Assembly: GCA_964030475.1 (NCBI GenBank)
Contig: CAXIPT010000003.1
Coordinates: forward strand, 2,719,862-2,783,861
Length of the DNA: 64,000 nucleotides
Direction: 5' to 3'
Origin: Tethya wilhelma
Lineage: Eukaryota > Porifera > Demospongiae > Tethyida > Tethyidae
Under the pieces are notes generated by a model. The model saw only the letters and a list, made by a program, of their open reading frames with translations, was not told the DNA's origin and did not search any database. A program made the position numbers and the translations under genes. This document shows positions 1 to 11,177 of the stretch, piece after piece (within the stretch, counting starts at the first letter, position 1; every line of letters starts with the position of its first letter).

Positions 1-2164
1 CCATGTGGATTAACTCTTAAAAATAGAAAGTAATGAGATTTATTTGTTACTAGTCCACCTAGGCTACCATTGCAGTATGTCATCTCTGCATGTGTTCGCT
101 TTTGAACATCTGACAGACTTAATTGGTTCTTTTTGTTTTGAAAATATATAGCTTTCCCTAATGTTTCATTGAATTACAAATACATAAAACATAATATTAT
201 GGTGTCTATGTGGAAATATTCAGTGTGCAATATTGCCCATTGCTCCATTGACTCTCGTACAAAAGTACTGTTTTTAAGAATTCAATAATTGGTCCATATA
301 TATGTTAGTCTCGTGGGCCAGACCTCTGGAAAGGAGGAAAAAGAGGTCTGGTAATGGTAGTACACTTTTCGTTGCATAGCTCAGAATGTTGAGCTGGCCA
401 ATCAGATCACAGTATTTTCCAATTTGAGTGATAATTGTGTTTACTTTTCCCACCACCAAAAATTTGACCAATCATGTTTCAGAGGTCATGTGATCCTCTT
501 TAATTTATAAATTTTGTAGCCGTGTGATCGTAAAGAAGCGAATCAAAAATCATGCCAACAACTTTCAGGATAAATAAATAATATAAGTTAGAGAGTTCTC
601 GGAGCAGACTAGACTACTAGAGGTTACCTGCGCTGCTGAACTGATGTAAATTGCATTTTTAACTCGTGACAGGAAACCAAATGCCACGCCTACCACATTC
701 CATCCTCAGTGTGCCACGAAAAGTGCACTACCGTTACCAGACGTCCTTTTTCCCCCTCCTCTCGGACGTCTGGCCCGCGAGACTACCCTATAATTATATA
801 TTATTAATAACATCGCATTTGGAGTACTGTAACATTCTGCTGTCATCTCATAAAATGGGACTATTTCGATTCAATACGAATAAATTTTAAAAATTACTGG
901 TTCATAAATTTTCCCGCTATATAGTTTACGGAGATCACAACATCACCCATTAGAGTACCAAAGAATGGGCATTTGCAATCTGATTATCCATTGCAGCTGT
1001 GGCAAAAGTTCAGTATTGTCTACACTGTTTGTTACAGCTAATAATGTGCCTATATATTTGATTCATGCAGGCATTTTACATGAGTACGTATAACTACTGC
1101 AGTTTTTCCTGTAGCTTATCTTTTGTCTCAAAATTGAACACCAGTTTAGTTAATATTAATTTTCTATTATAGTTACCTTTGCAAAAATATCTTTAAGAGG
1201 GAGGAGTACTTGTTTGATTGGGACATTCATATGATGACAATAGGGAACTGATTAGCCTCATTCCCAGGCTGCTCCCTTGCGCACATATGATAATACAAAA
1301 GAGAAAAAGGGGAAGCAATAATACAATAAACAGTTAGGATATAATTCTAGTTTTGTGCAATTAACTGAGCTAAGTGAGCTTACATGTAGCCTATAGATTA
1401 AAAGGTAACTCAAAAGCCTACACTAAGTAAGAGGCCTCGAGGCTAGTAGCCACTGTGACAGTCCAACCGCATCTTATAATATACATCGAACTACTGTACT
1501 GCTAAACAAAACAAGCTTCCTTGTTGAATACTAGTTTTGTTTTCCTTTCCTTATCCTCCTGTATTGATCTCAAACTGGTAAATCCTTGATAGCTGTTGAC
1601 AAATATCTGGGAAAGAGCACACACTCTAAGTCCACATTGCATAAATTGTATACTCGCCCACACACACTCTTAATGATGCCTCTTACATGTGATTGGCGAC
1701 CAGGCTATTGTGCATTTGGCAAGTGATTTAAAGACCGTCACTAGAATTCTGGCAATGTACATAATCATTCGATTTCAATTAGAAATAGGTCAGTAGATTG
1801 AGGTTGGAGTAATTAATTTGAACAAAAAGTAAAATTTATAGTGAAATTATGACAGCATTAATTGTTCACATTCATTGATTATACCTCTAATAGGGGAACT
1901 AGTTATGTATGTATGTGTTGAAGTGTCGCGGAATACTTTAAGCAAAAATAAATGATTATTCTTGACTGCATATTTGTAAGTCCTTTCTCCTAGCTAACAA
2001 ATGACAGTATATCATGTGGCATACAATACACCAATGCACCTTTTGCACTGACTAGAGTAGTATCAAAATTGTGATTTTCACATGTGTACTTGTATGACTT
2101 GCAGTTATTGCTATAGCTGTATTTGCTATACCCTCCATAAAATAATATATTATTTTTATTTTAG
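1..2164. other. Non-coding flank / 5' intron of the first Ig-TSP1-PLAC gene
   Basis: I see no convincing coding exon here. The downstream exon at 2165 begins in phase 0 after a TTTTAG acceptor, as its paralogue does at 13576, so an upstream signal-peptide exon is expected. No match to the paralogue's leader exons (11178-11213, 11346-11405) is visible, so the leader lies outside the window, has diverged beyond recognition, or is lost. The stretch holds a foldback repeat (307-785) and otherwise AT-rich sequence. Confidence 0.6.
307..785. repeat. Foldback/TIR element with about 70-bp arms
   Basis: The left arm (about 307-372, starting TAGTCTCGTGGGCCAGAC) is the approximate reverse complement of the right arm (about 718-785, ending CTGGCCCGCGAGACTA). 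The arms are imperfect, with several mismatches. The centre is AT-rich and has no meaningful ORF. This is the layout of a non-autonomous DNA transposon (MITE). The exact target duplication could not be fixed. Confidence 0.7.
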
Positions 2165-5100
2165 GATAAACGGCAACGTCGAGTTTCGTTAGGTTTTGAC
2201 ATAGTTGGTGACCTATGTGAAACAGCACTCAATATTGATGGCCAACAGACTGTACTTCTGAATGGAGAAGGATCAGATTTTGCCGTGATTGCTACTGCTG
2301 CAAATCAAACACTGCAATATGTGAATGGAAGGATAACTTTTTCTGAAGACCCATTTGAGTTCGATGCGAATGAGTTAAGTATTATAACTGTCACACCTGG
2401 TGGTTCTCTTGATCAGTTTGCAATATTTGATAGTAACCAACTAGTTGAGTTTGAGTTACCTGATTTTGGAACTGGCCGGCTTTATACCGACAGAGAAGGT
2501 AGAGCCTTTTACACAAATAGTAATTTCATTGAAAGCAGTCGACCTGGATTCCAACCACTAAAAGAGCCGCCACCATCTGACTCAGAGGTGCTGTTTGAAA
2601 TAGGTGCTGATACACTTGTCTTGAACATTGATAACACTGATATACCTGACGGAGTGGCTGACCCTGAAGATGACCGTATCACCTTGACTGGGTCTGTTGG
2701 TACAGAAATTAGTGGACGTCAAACTCTTGAATATGTCTCAAATACAGGGACGATTATTGTTCGTGACGGCAACAGTGTTTCAGATTTTTTCGGAGGAATA
2801 AGTGAGCTCAATGTTTTGGACAATTTTGTGTCAGGTGGAAATGTCATCCAACGTTTGCGGACCTTTTCACAAACCACCCCACCAACTGAAGTTTTCAATG
2901 GACCTGGATACCTGTACACAAATGGAGGAGATGCTTTCTATACAACTATTCCCAGTGTTCAGAATGAGATTGGCCAAGCAATCTTTGATAGTCAATTTAA
3001 CTTTGTGACATCAACGAGTCCAGTTCCTTCTGCAATCATCGAGAGTACCCTTGGACCTCGTGGTGAGCTGATTGAATTAGTAGGAGCACCAACTACAACT
3101 TACCCCACAGCCTCTACCATCAGTTATGGTAGTGGAGGTATTGTAACAGTAAATGATCGTACTGGTGGTCTTCTCGCTGAATTTGGAACGACTAACAGGC
3201 CTGTTGATTTGGACACTTTTATTAATCATGAAGTACTACAGTTTTCAGGAACTGATACTGGTTCTCTTTCTGTTCCACAAGGTGGGCTTAGTGTGACTTA
3301 CAATCAAGAAACCAATTCAGCTTTTGCTTTCCCAACAAGAAATAGACGTATAAGCAATGCAATCCAGGATGCTCTAGCTTCTGTGAATGCACCTGCTCAA
3401 GCAACAACATTTACCTTTGAAACTGATGGACTGGGTGGAGCTATTCTAATTGGCCAACAAGATGGAAAGGATCCAGTTGAAGTAGTTACGGTTTCTAATT
3501 CTCAACAATTCGATGTTGGTAGAGGAGATATCATTAGGTACTCTGGTAATGTAGTCACTGTAGAAAATCGTAGAGGAGAAACGATAGCTTCATTTCCAAA
3601 CATTAGCAGCTTTTCTGTAAATGGTCCATCAAACACACTTGAAAGATATAGTGGTGAAGCCACACAAACAGTTGGAGGACCAGCACGCTTGTACTTTGAT
3701 GCTCAAAGCCGAGGATTTTGTACTTCAAATGACAATCTAATTAATAATGTGGACACCTTCTTATCTACACTACCTCCCGGCCCGAGACCCGTCATCGCGA
3801 GAAGAGATCTTAACGGAAATCAGGTGGTAAATGTCGAGACACCAACCGATGGACGTCGGCTAGTTGAGGTAAGTTCATCGAGAACAACGACCGTTCCTGC
3901 TGGTGATTCTGTGTTTTTCTCGAATAATCAAGTTGGTGTAGCTAACTCCTTCAACATCCCATTAAATGCTCGAGCATCTTACGATATTACCAATGAGCGA
4001 GTGACTGTTACTGACGTTGGAGGTAGGGAAGTATTCTCACAAGAAGGTGTAACACAATTCTCTTCCTACACTAGTACCGGTGGTGGTGTTGAAGGAGTCA
4101 ATCAAAATACTACCTTTGGGTTCAATGGTAAACTGTACTTAGGACCTGATGGCGGACTCTTTACATTCAATAATGACATCAATCAGCCAATAGTAGATAC
4201 TCTCAATTCTATTGGAGCTGTAACATCAACCATTCCTTCTCCTGAATTTAGCTTCTACGATGGACGGTCAACTCAAATTGTTCTTGGGGGAAGTGCGCCA
4301 AGTTCCTTTCCAGGAGATGGAATAATTTTCTCCTCAGGAAGCCAAAGTTTCTACTCTACTGACGATGACTTCAATGACCAGTTGTTTGAAGATGTCCCCA
4401 AACTTGCACCGATTTCTGCTGACTACAACAGTACTACAGATAATTTCACAATATCCAGTTTTGCAGGTGATCTTCTCTATGACTTTTCAATCAATACTGT
4501 TTTTACCGATGAGCTTGGTACGCGGGACCGTTTCAGATATGATGATGATTCAATTGTTGGACTTACATTTGAGCCAATCCCTGGAGTAGATGAGTTAAGA
4601 TACTATAATGGACTGGAATTGCAGATTATCGATGGTCAAGATAATAGGACCTTTTCTGGACCTGGATTCTTTGCTTTCAATCCTGAGTCTGGAGTAGCTT
4701 TCTTCACTGATGACCCTACGTCAACAGATATTATTACACAACGATGTGACAATATACGTGATACGTTTCAAGTACCGGAGATTTCTGAAGCAGCTTTAGA
4801 CACAACATCTAAATTCCGAGAGGTGACTGCTCGAGTTGGCCGGGCTGTAACTGTCTACGATGGAGCAAGTGTCAACTTGGATTGTGTGACAAGCAGATCA
4901 AATCCAGCCGCTGACTTTCAATTTTTTGTATCCACTGATAGAGGTGGTAATTTCACTGAAATTGATCCAGCAGACATGATGGACAATTTTGAAATCACTT
5001 CAATCCCTGATGGTGCTCGTATTCAAATCAATAGAGTGGACATGATGCCTAATCCATTAATCATTCGATGTACTGCTAGCAATATTATTGGGAGTGACAC

Positions 5101-7702
5101 TGTTGACACTCCAATTGAAGCTAGACAAGCTGGTAAGCTAATGTTTCTCATTCCAAATATTATCGAAATTTAATGTCTTTTTTATTAGGATAATTGAGAG
5201 GAGCTTGATCACCTTGTGCAATATTAATACATTGTAAATAATAAAATGCTTACAATGTCATAATTACCATGAATTGTACTCTAACTAAAATTAGTAATAA
5301 ATTAATGCCAATATCTCTTAAAAACAATCTTAAACAGCATTCTTCAGAGTAGCGATGTAATTGTTTATTATTTCGTGGAATTATGTGTTGTTTTTCCCTC
5401 CTTATTTAGAGCCACCTGAAATTGTAAACAATTACTTCCCATTCACTCCTGTAAATGATCGCTTTGATCCAAGTGGTCTCATCTTAACAGCACAAACAAC
5501 CTTCCCCGAAAGAGATGTGATTGTTCCTGGAGAGATAGGTGACACTTCGTTAATTCCCAATCCTGCGCTCACTAACGATCTAGTTCACATTGGATGTAAA
5601 GCCGAGGGCAGACCAAAGGCAAACATAGTCTGGGAACTGAATGGAATGGTGATAAATGCATCTCTACCTGAATTTGATATCTTTGAGCCTCGCCAGGGAA
5701 GGAGTGTTCTGACTGTCAACTACTCAAGATTACTTAATGAACCTGGAGTAGTTGGAGCGCCTGATAATTTTACTTGTCGAGCTACTAATGCAGCTGCTGA
5801 AGTCGTGGCAGGAGTTGTGGTGACACCAACTAGTAGGTTACAATTAGCTCTAAAATAATTTGGTGCATGGGCTGAAAGCTAGTGTCATTATACCCAATAC
5901 AAGCTTAAGGTTAGGATGCACAGTTTGAATATGAATAATTCATTAGGAAATTTGTTCTCCCTATATCTAGCATCAAAAGTGCTTTCGACAGTTTCTACCT
6001 TTTAAAATGCAAAAGTTGCGGCTAATATGTTTCAAAAATCAACATTGAATATGCTTCTACGAAGCTTTATCTAAGGAGATATAGTGGATTTTGGCTAAAA
6101 TAAAATTTAGAACTCAAAATTTGCCAAGTAGAGAAGTTACACTGTCTAGAAGTCAGTGTTAGTAGAAACTTACCTTGGTTCTGCAGGGGCAGACACTGAG
6201 ACTTTCTTTCTACTGTGGGTAAAAAGTGTTCTAAAACACAACAAAACATTCAGCTAAGAGCACAAGGCAGCTGCCTGCTGACATCTGAGCCAGCCACGAT
6301 TTGTTTGTGGCTCTTTTCTTAGAAAAACTCAGTCTCTGACCCTGGAGTGAAGAGTGAACAATTAGATAATATCCCATATGTGGTTCTAAGTTTTGCCAGT
6401 TCTTCTTTTGAGTTCTAAAATATACTGCCATATCCATATCTAAAATAACTACATGGGCTATATATACTGATAATCATATTCATGACCGGGATATAATTGC
6501 CAACTTACGTACTTCCTAACTGACTTACTTGAAAAGCATTTCCAGAGAACCAGAAAGTGTTGAGCCAACTTTGACAGCACAAAGTAACTCCTTTCCATAG
6601 GTACTACATTCCTTGATACTCGTTTTCATCACAAATAAGCCTAAACAAAAACTAGAAAGCTCTGAAACTTAGAGTATAAATTCATGTACTTCAATGTAGC
6701 CATATGTAGAGTTCAAAGGTCATCCATGCACGTGCCATTAAACGCGCATGCGCATAAGCTGCTCTAGTAGGCCAATGTAGCTGCTTAGATAACTCAAGCT
6801 TTTTATAGGGACTAACCAGTCTCTGATAGTCTCTTCACTGTAGTGTCGAAAAAAGTGAACGAACAAGTAGCAAAAATTTCAAAAAAATAAGCAGTGTAGG
6901 AATGGGCAATGCATTAAAAAGTACTGGAACAAGGAATGGTCCCAATTTCGGCACATGACTACTTCATTTTTTGTGTCCAAGTCTTGACTGGTATTAATCT
7001 AATCCTGCATGCTATACTTTATTCCACTTCTTAGCCAAGTGATAAGATTGGGAACCATGTGATAAAATTAATGTGATACTGATAAGCTATTCAAGTACAG
7101 ATCATTCGTTGAACCATTTACAACAATAATAGCAATGCATGAGGGATAAAAATGAAAATGAAGTAGTCATGTGCCGAAATTGGGACCATTCCTTGTTCCA
7201 GTACTTTTTAATGCATTGCCCATTCCTACACTGCTTATTTTTTTGAAATTTTTGCTACTTGTTATAATGAAGGCACCAAGGTGCACAACCCTTGATGCAT
7301 ACATATATACTGAATCTTATAAGTATTTTGATGGTATTTGATATATTTTATATTATTATAGCAGTATATTGTGTAGTCTAATAATTATTATATTGTTATT
7401 TCTGTATAATGTAGTTGGATGAGTGTGTATTAATAAGCATGCAAGTCTGCAGCTATGCTATAGGACTCGCCCAGGCTCGCCCCTCATGCTTGCCCCAAAA
7501 TTTTAACAGGATGCATGGGCGTGGCCTCGAAGGCTTAGCTCGGCCTCAGATTTCAGAAACTATAATATAATTATAGGCTTTTGTTGCTTTGTAAAAGGAC
7601 CTCAGGCCATTTCATATCAGTAGCTAATTAAGCTTCTACTGTCTATGCTATGAAGCTCGCTCAGGCTCGTTCCCCAAAATTATGGGTGTGGCCTTGAAGC
7701 TT

Positions 7703-7740
<38 letters not shown>

Positions 7741-10056
7741 GACAAAACGACTACCATAACCCCTGCGCTCGAACTACACGATCAATTTCAACGTATCCAG
7801 AAAACTCAGTAAACTAAACTAAACGCTACTTATTTTAGAATACGGTGGCTTGGTTTTTTAGTAGTCATCTTTTTCCCATCAGTCTTCTTGCGTGTTTAAT
7901 GGTTCAAGGTACAGCATTTCTAAACCCAACCCACTTGTTACCCATGACTGAGCAGAAATTCCTTTACTGTATGCACAGCATTGCTACAATGTTACATTGT
8001 AGCTTGTATAATTTTCTTTCTCTTGGAAACAACATTCAAATTAGCCAGTCATTTTAGAAACAATATGCAAATTAGATATTATAGAAACAATATACAAATT
8101 AGTTCCTGTTGTTTTGAGTAAAGCTGTATTCGTATTGGTCATTGTACTACAAGTTATAGCCTAGGGAACGGAAAATATGGCTCATATTTTCCCTTGTAGC
8201 CCTGAAGGAGGGAAAATGATACTAAACCCCAGCTGTTACTGTACTGAGACTATGCATGGCAAGTGGGATACATTAATTATTATCCTTCATGTTTTTAACT
8301 TTGTGTCCGGTTCCTCACAATATTAAGAGTATTTACTCTTACTCATATCCCAGCACTAAGTCTTACAATTCTCGCTAGTTTCTATCCACTTTGAGTACAA
8401 TGAATAAGAAGGGATATACACCGAAGAAAAACAATATTGCTCACAGTTTAATTTCCTTGTTCAAATTTCTTCACATTATACACAGTGAAAATATGTGTGT
8501 GACTTTATCTTACAGTGCAACAACGACTGTCAAGAGCGAAATGTTACCTGTGTTGAGTTTCACGATAGATCTATTATAAGGATTCTGAACGATTCGGACT
8601 GTGAAGAACAAGGACTGGTACGGCCTCACTCTGTTAGGAGTTGTGGTGGTGGCGTGTGCAGTAGAGGAGATTGGCGCGCTGGAGATTTTTCAGTACGTTC
8701 ATGTTAAAATTTAGGACTTTGATATAATTATCCTCCTCGGCTAGATCTAAGGTATAGCCAAGGTGTTTTCTTAGTAGCTCTCAGCCCTTTGTGATTGTAT
8801 CATGTGTAAAATAGCATCAGGGTATTGGGAAACTATTGCCCACTCCCACTACACGTTATCTAATAATATTATACTGTAATTATAAGCTGAAACTTTCATG
8901 AAAATAAATTTCTTTGCAAAAATCTACCAAAAAAAAAAAAGAAAAAGAAATTGATTCAGCTATCTTTTTCATGTCATCCCACCTACTGTTTAGTTTATCA
9001 GTGTTGTAGTTGGGAGAACATAATAATACAGCTGGCTTCATCATAAAAAGCAATTTATCTGACCTCTTCTTCATACCGTATAGTTAGAAATTTTCGACGA
9101 GTATAAATTTCGCTGTTTTCGTGGATCGTTGGCCATCTACAAAAATTTTACCCATGAAATTTTCGAGATCGCATTGCAATTTGGGGCTGCTTGATCCTTA
9201 AAAATTAAATCGTGAAAAGTTTGGCGATCGCCTTTCCACGAAAATTTTATTCCTCAAAAATTTCTAACTATAGGGTAGTCGATAGTACCCAAAATGCGAT
9301 TCAAAAAACAAACTGCTGCACACAAGTTTGGCTTCACTTTGGCTTGGTGTAGCTATAAAGCAAGTAATAAATACTGCAAACTTTTTTTTCAGTAACAAAA
9401 AAAAACTACAACAACACTGAACAAAAAAAATAGGAACAAAAAGGTTCTAGCTGTGGAGCAAACACGTACATAATAATATTTAGAGTATTAGACTAGCTGT
9501 TAGCTAGTGCTGAACCTTATAATCAAAAAGAGCTTAATTGCTAGAAGCTAAAATACAATTTTAACAATTAGTATAAAATATTGAGCTACATAATGTCATG
9601 CTTATAAGGGATGGCTCGTGTATTAGTAAAGCTGAATATAATAAATCTGCTTTCCTCTAATGCTGACAACAGAAAAGAATAGCAAATAGCTATTGTACTA
9701 GTGTTAATGTTCTCATTCTTTTTCCTGATTCACATCAAAACACACAGGAATGCAATGTTCAATGTGGTTTTGGGACAGCTACTCGTGAGGTTAACTGCAC
9801 CATGCGTGGCACTCCACAACTGGTCGTCCTCGAAGATGGATTCTGTGATGCTAGATTTAGACCCTCAAATAGTGGACGTTGTTTTTTAAGGAATTGCCCA
9901 GGTAAAAAAAATATCTATCTAGTGCATGACCGTTGTCACTGCATACATATCCTTTTTTCAGTCAAAACTTATAGTAGGCCCATGCATGCACCCACTCACC
10001 CAAACAAACACACACACACACACACACACTGCATGTGACACACACACACACACACA

Positions 10057-10087
<31 letters not shown>

Positions 10088-10313
10088 AGGACGGTGTGAC
10101 TCTGAACCTGAAGATTGTCGTAAAATACAGTGGCTAGGTCTGTGCAAAATGGATGCGCTCAGAGAAACAACTCAACAATGCTGCAAGTCATGTCCTGCCC
10201 AAGCCACACCCATTCCTCTTATAGACCTAAACCCCCCTGCTCCACCTCCCACCACAGAGGCACCCATGATGATGACTACCATGATGCCTATGACGTCGCC
10301 GGCGGTGCCTTGA
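2165..10313 (+). CDS. Secreted Ig/TSP1/PLAC protein, paralogue 1 (5' end and middle TSP1 exons not found)
   Basis: Exons seen: 2165-5132, 5410-5832, 8516-8692, 9748-9901 and 10090-10313 (TGA). The first exon opens with DKRQ just like the paralogue downstream and encodes about 870 residues of repeated beta-rich modules carrying a motif like FSGPGxLYT..GxAFYT, followed by an Ig domain. The 5410 exon is a second Ig domain (C..W..C). The exons at 8516 and 9748 are TSP1-like (CNNDCQER..., ECNVQCGFG...). The last exon is a PLAC domain with the CCKSC ending, then a Pro/Thr/Met tail. This architecture resembles papilin and ADAMTS-like matrix proteins; there is no protease domain. The 5832 donor is phase 1 but the 8516 acceptor is phase 0, so joining them directly shifts the frame into an early stop. 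Exons equivalent to 17593-18677 of the paralogue are missing or unrecognised. The copy may be defective, or may use exons I cannot see. Confidence 0.78.
6500..7265. repeat. Repeat family A with internal inverted repeat (copy 1)
   Basis: The left two-thirds matches about 47445-47900 and 54283-54710 almost base for base, including a GCGCATGCGC palindrome. The segment around 6865-6960 (AAGCAGTGTAGGAATGGGCA...) is repeated as its reverse complement at about 7155-7262, so the right part forms a foldback of about 400 bp. No coding capacity is apparent. It is either one non-autonomous element or a foldback nested in a larger repeat. A degraded relative lies near 26330-26620. Confidence 0.75.
7706..7738. 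repeat. (CA)n microsatellite
   Basis: Run of alternating CA for about 30 bases, in the large intron of paralogue 1. Confidence 0.9.
9074..9277. repeat. TA-flanked MITE family B, copy 1
   Basis: It starts TACCGTATAGTTAGAAATTT and ends with the imperfect reverse complement AAATTTCTAACTATAGGGTA. It matches the element at 39251-39446 along its whole length of about 200 bp. The TA next to each terminus suggests a Tc1/mariner-type TA target duplication. It has no coding capacity. Confidence 0.8.
10009..10089. repeat. (CA)n tract directly at a 3' splice site
   Basis: CA repeats, interrupted by short TGCATG and GTGA breaks, run right up to the AG acceptor of the PLAC exon at 10090. They replace a normal polypyrimidine tract. 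Confidence 0.88.
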
Positions 10314-11177
10314 GCAGTTTGTTTATACTATAATACTTTGACATGTTGTAAACTTTGAGCACTACATTGTGTATTGCTAAGTAGTTGTACTTGGATTAAT
10401 TGTTTGTGTTTAATTTACCAATTCATTCAACACCCAGCAAGCTAATGAGCAATCTTAGCTTGGCTGATGCTTAAAGAGTAACAATAGTCATGTGTTTAAC
10501 AATTTTATATAACTGTTTCTAGCTATGATCTGCTGTGTGAATAATTATTTTATCAAAATATTTTTGCACGTGTTAAATTATACATACACTACGTACTGAA
10601 AAGAGGGAGAGAGTACAAAGACTAAAGAAATGGTGAAGAAGCAAAACTTGGCCCAATCCAATCACCATTTTACAATGTGCTGAAAAAAACAGTATAGAAC
10701 ATGGTTGTGAGCAGAGCATTCAGTCTTGCATTCAAGCTTGTCACAACACAGCCACAATGTGTAGTAAACAATCCGTACTGGCTACAGTACAGCTAGAAAA
10801 TGCAAGATGCGCGCGCTCTAGAAAGCATAATGGGCTTTGTCAGGCTGCACAATGCCACACTACGCCGCTTCAAGGTTACTTAAACTTTTAATAACTAATT
10901 AGCGACAGTCAGCGCTTTGATCTTTCAGTAAATTAGCGATCGCAGAATGCTAATCATGAAGAGCGCTGAATTGGAATTTAATTAGCGATTATAGAGCGTA
11001 CATTTTCAGCAATGGAATGCTCATCTTATCCTGAGACATGCTAATCAAGAGAACTAAGAATGTTCATTTTGAAGTCTTTAGGGCGTGCGCGCTACAGCTG
11101 TAGCATACAGCTATTGTTTCCATTGAACACCTACTGCTGGAAGGTCTTGCATGCAAGCAGGAGCTACTGTTACCAAG
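10314..11177. other. Intergenic region between the two paralogues
   Basis: This interval is the 3' flank of paralogue 1 and the promoter/5'UTR of paralogue 2. Around 10890-11000 a short ATTAGCGA-type motif recurs three times. I see no clear TATA box close to the ATG at 11178, and no gene. Confidence 0.5.

Larger units (their letters stand above)
5833..8515. other. Large intron or deletion region of paralogue 1
   Basis: At the equivalent place paralogue 2 has four exons covering TSP1 repeats 1-3. Here I find no Cys-rich exon on the plus strand. The stretch holds a repeat element (about 6500-7265), a short CA tract (about 7706-7736) and AT-rich sequence. Confidence 0.55.

Noticed and set aside
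666..890. Short plus-strand ORF of 74 codons
   Set aside because: It overlaps the right arm of the foldback element, lacks domain features, and has no splice or promoter support.
7845..8057. Possible TSP1 exon of paralogue 1 between TTTTAG and GTACAG
   Set aside because: The translation has no TSP1 cysteine/tryptophan pattern and does not resemble the paralogue's exons.
9962..10147. ORFs through the CA/GT repeat (Cys/Val- or His/Thr-rich peptides)
   Set aside because: These are simple-sequence translation artefacts. The same occurs at 18041-18457 and 26701-26977.
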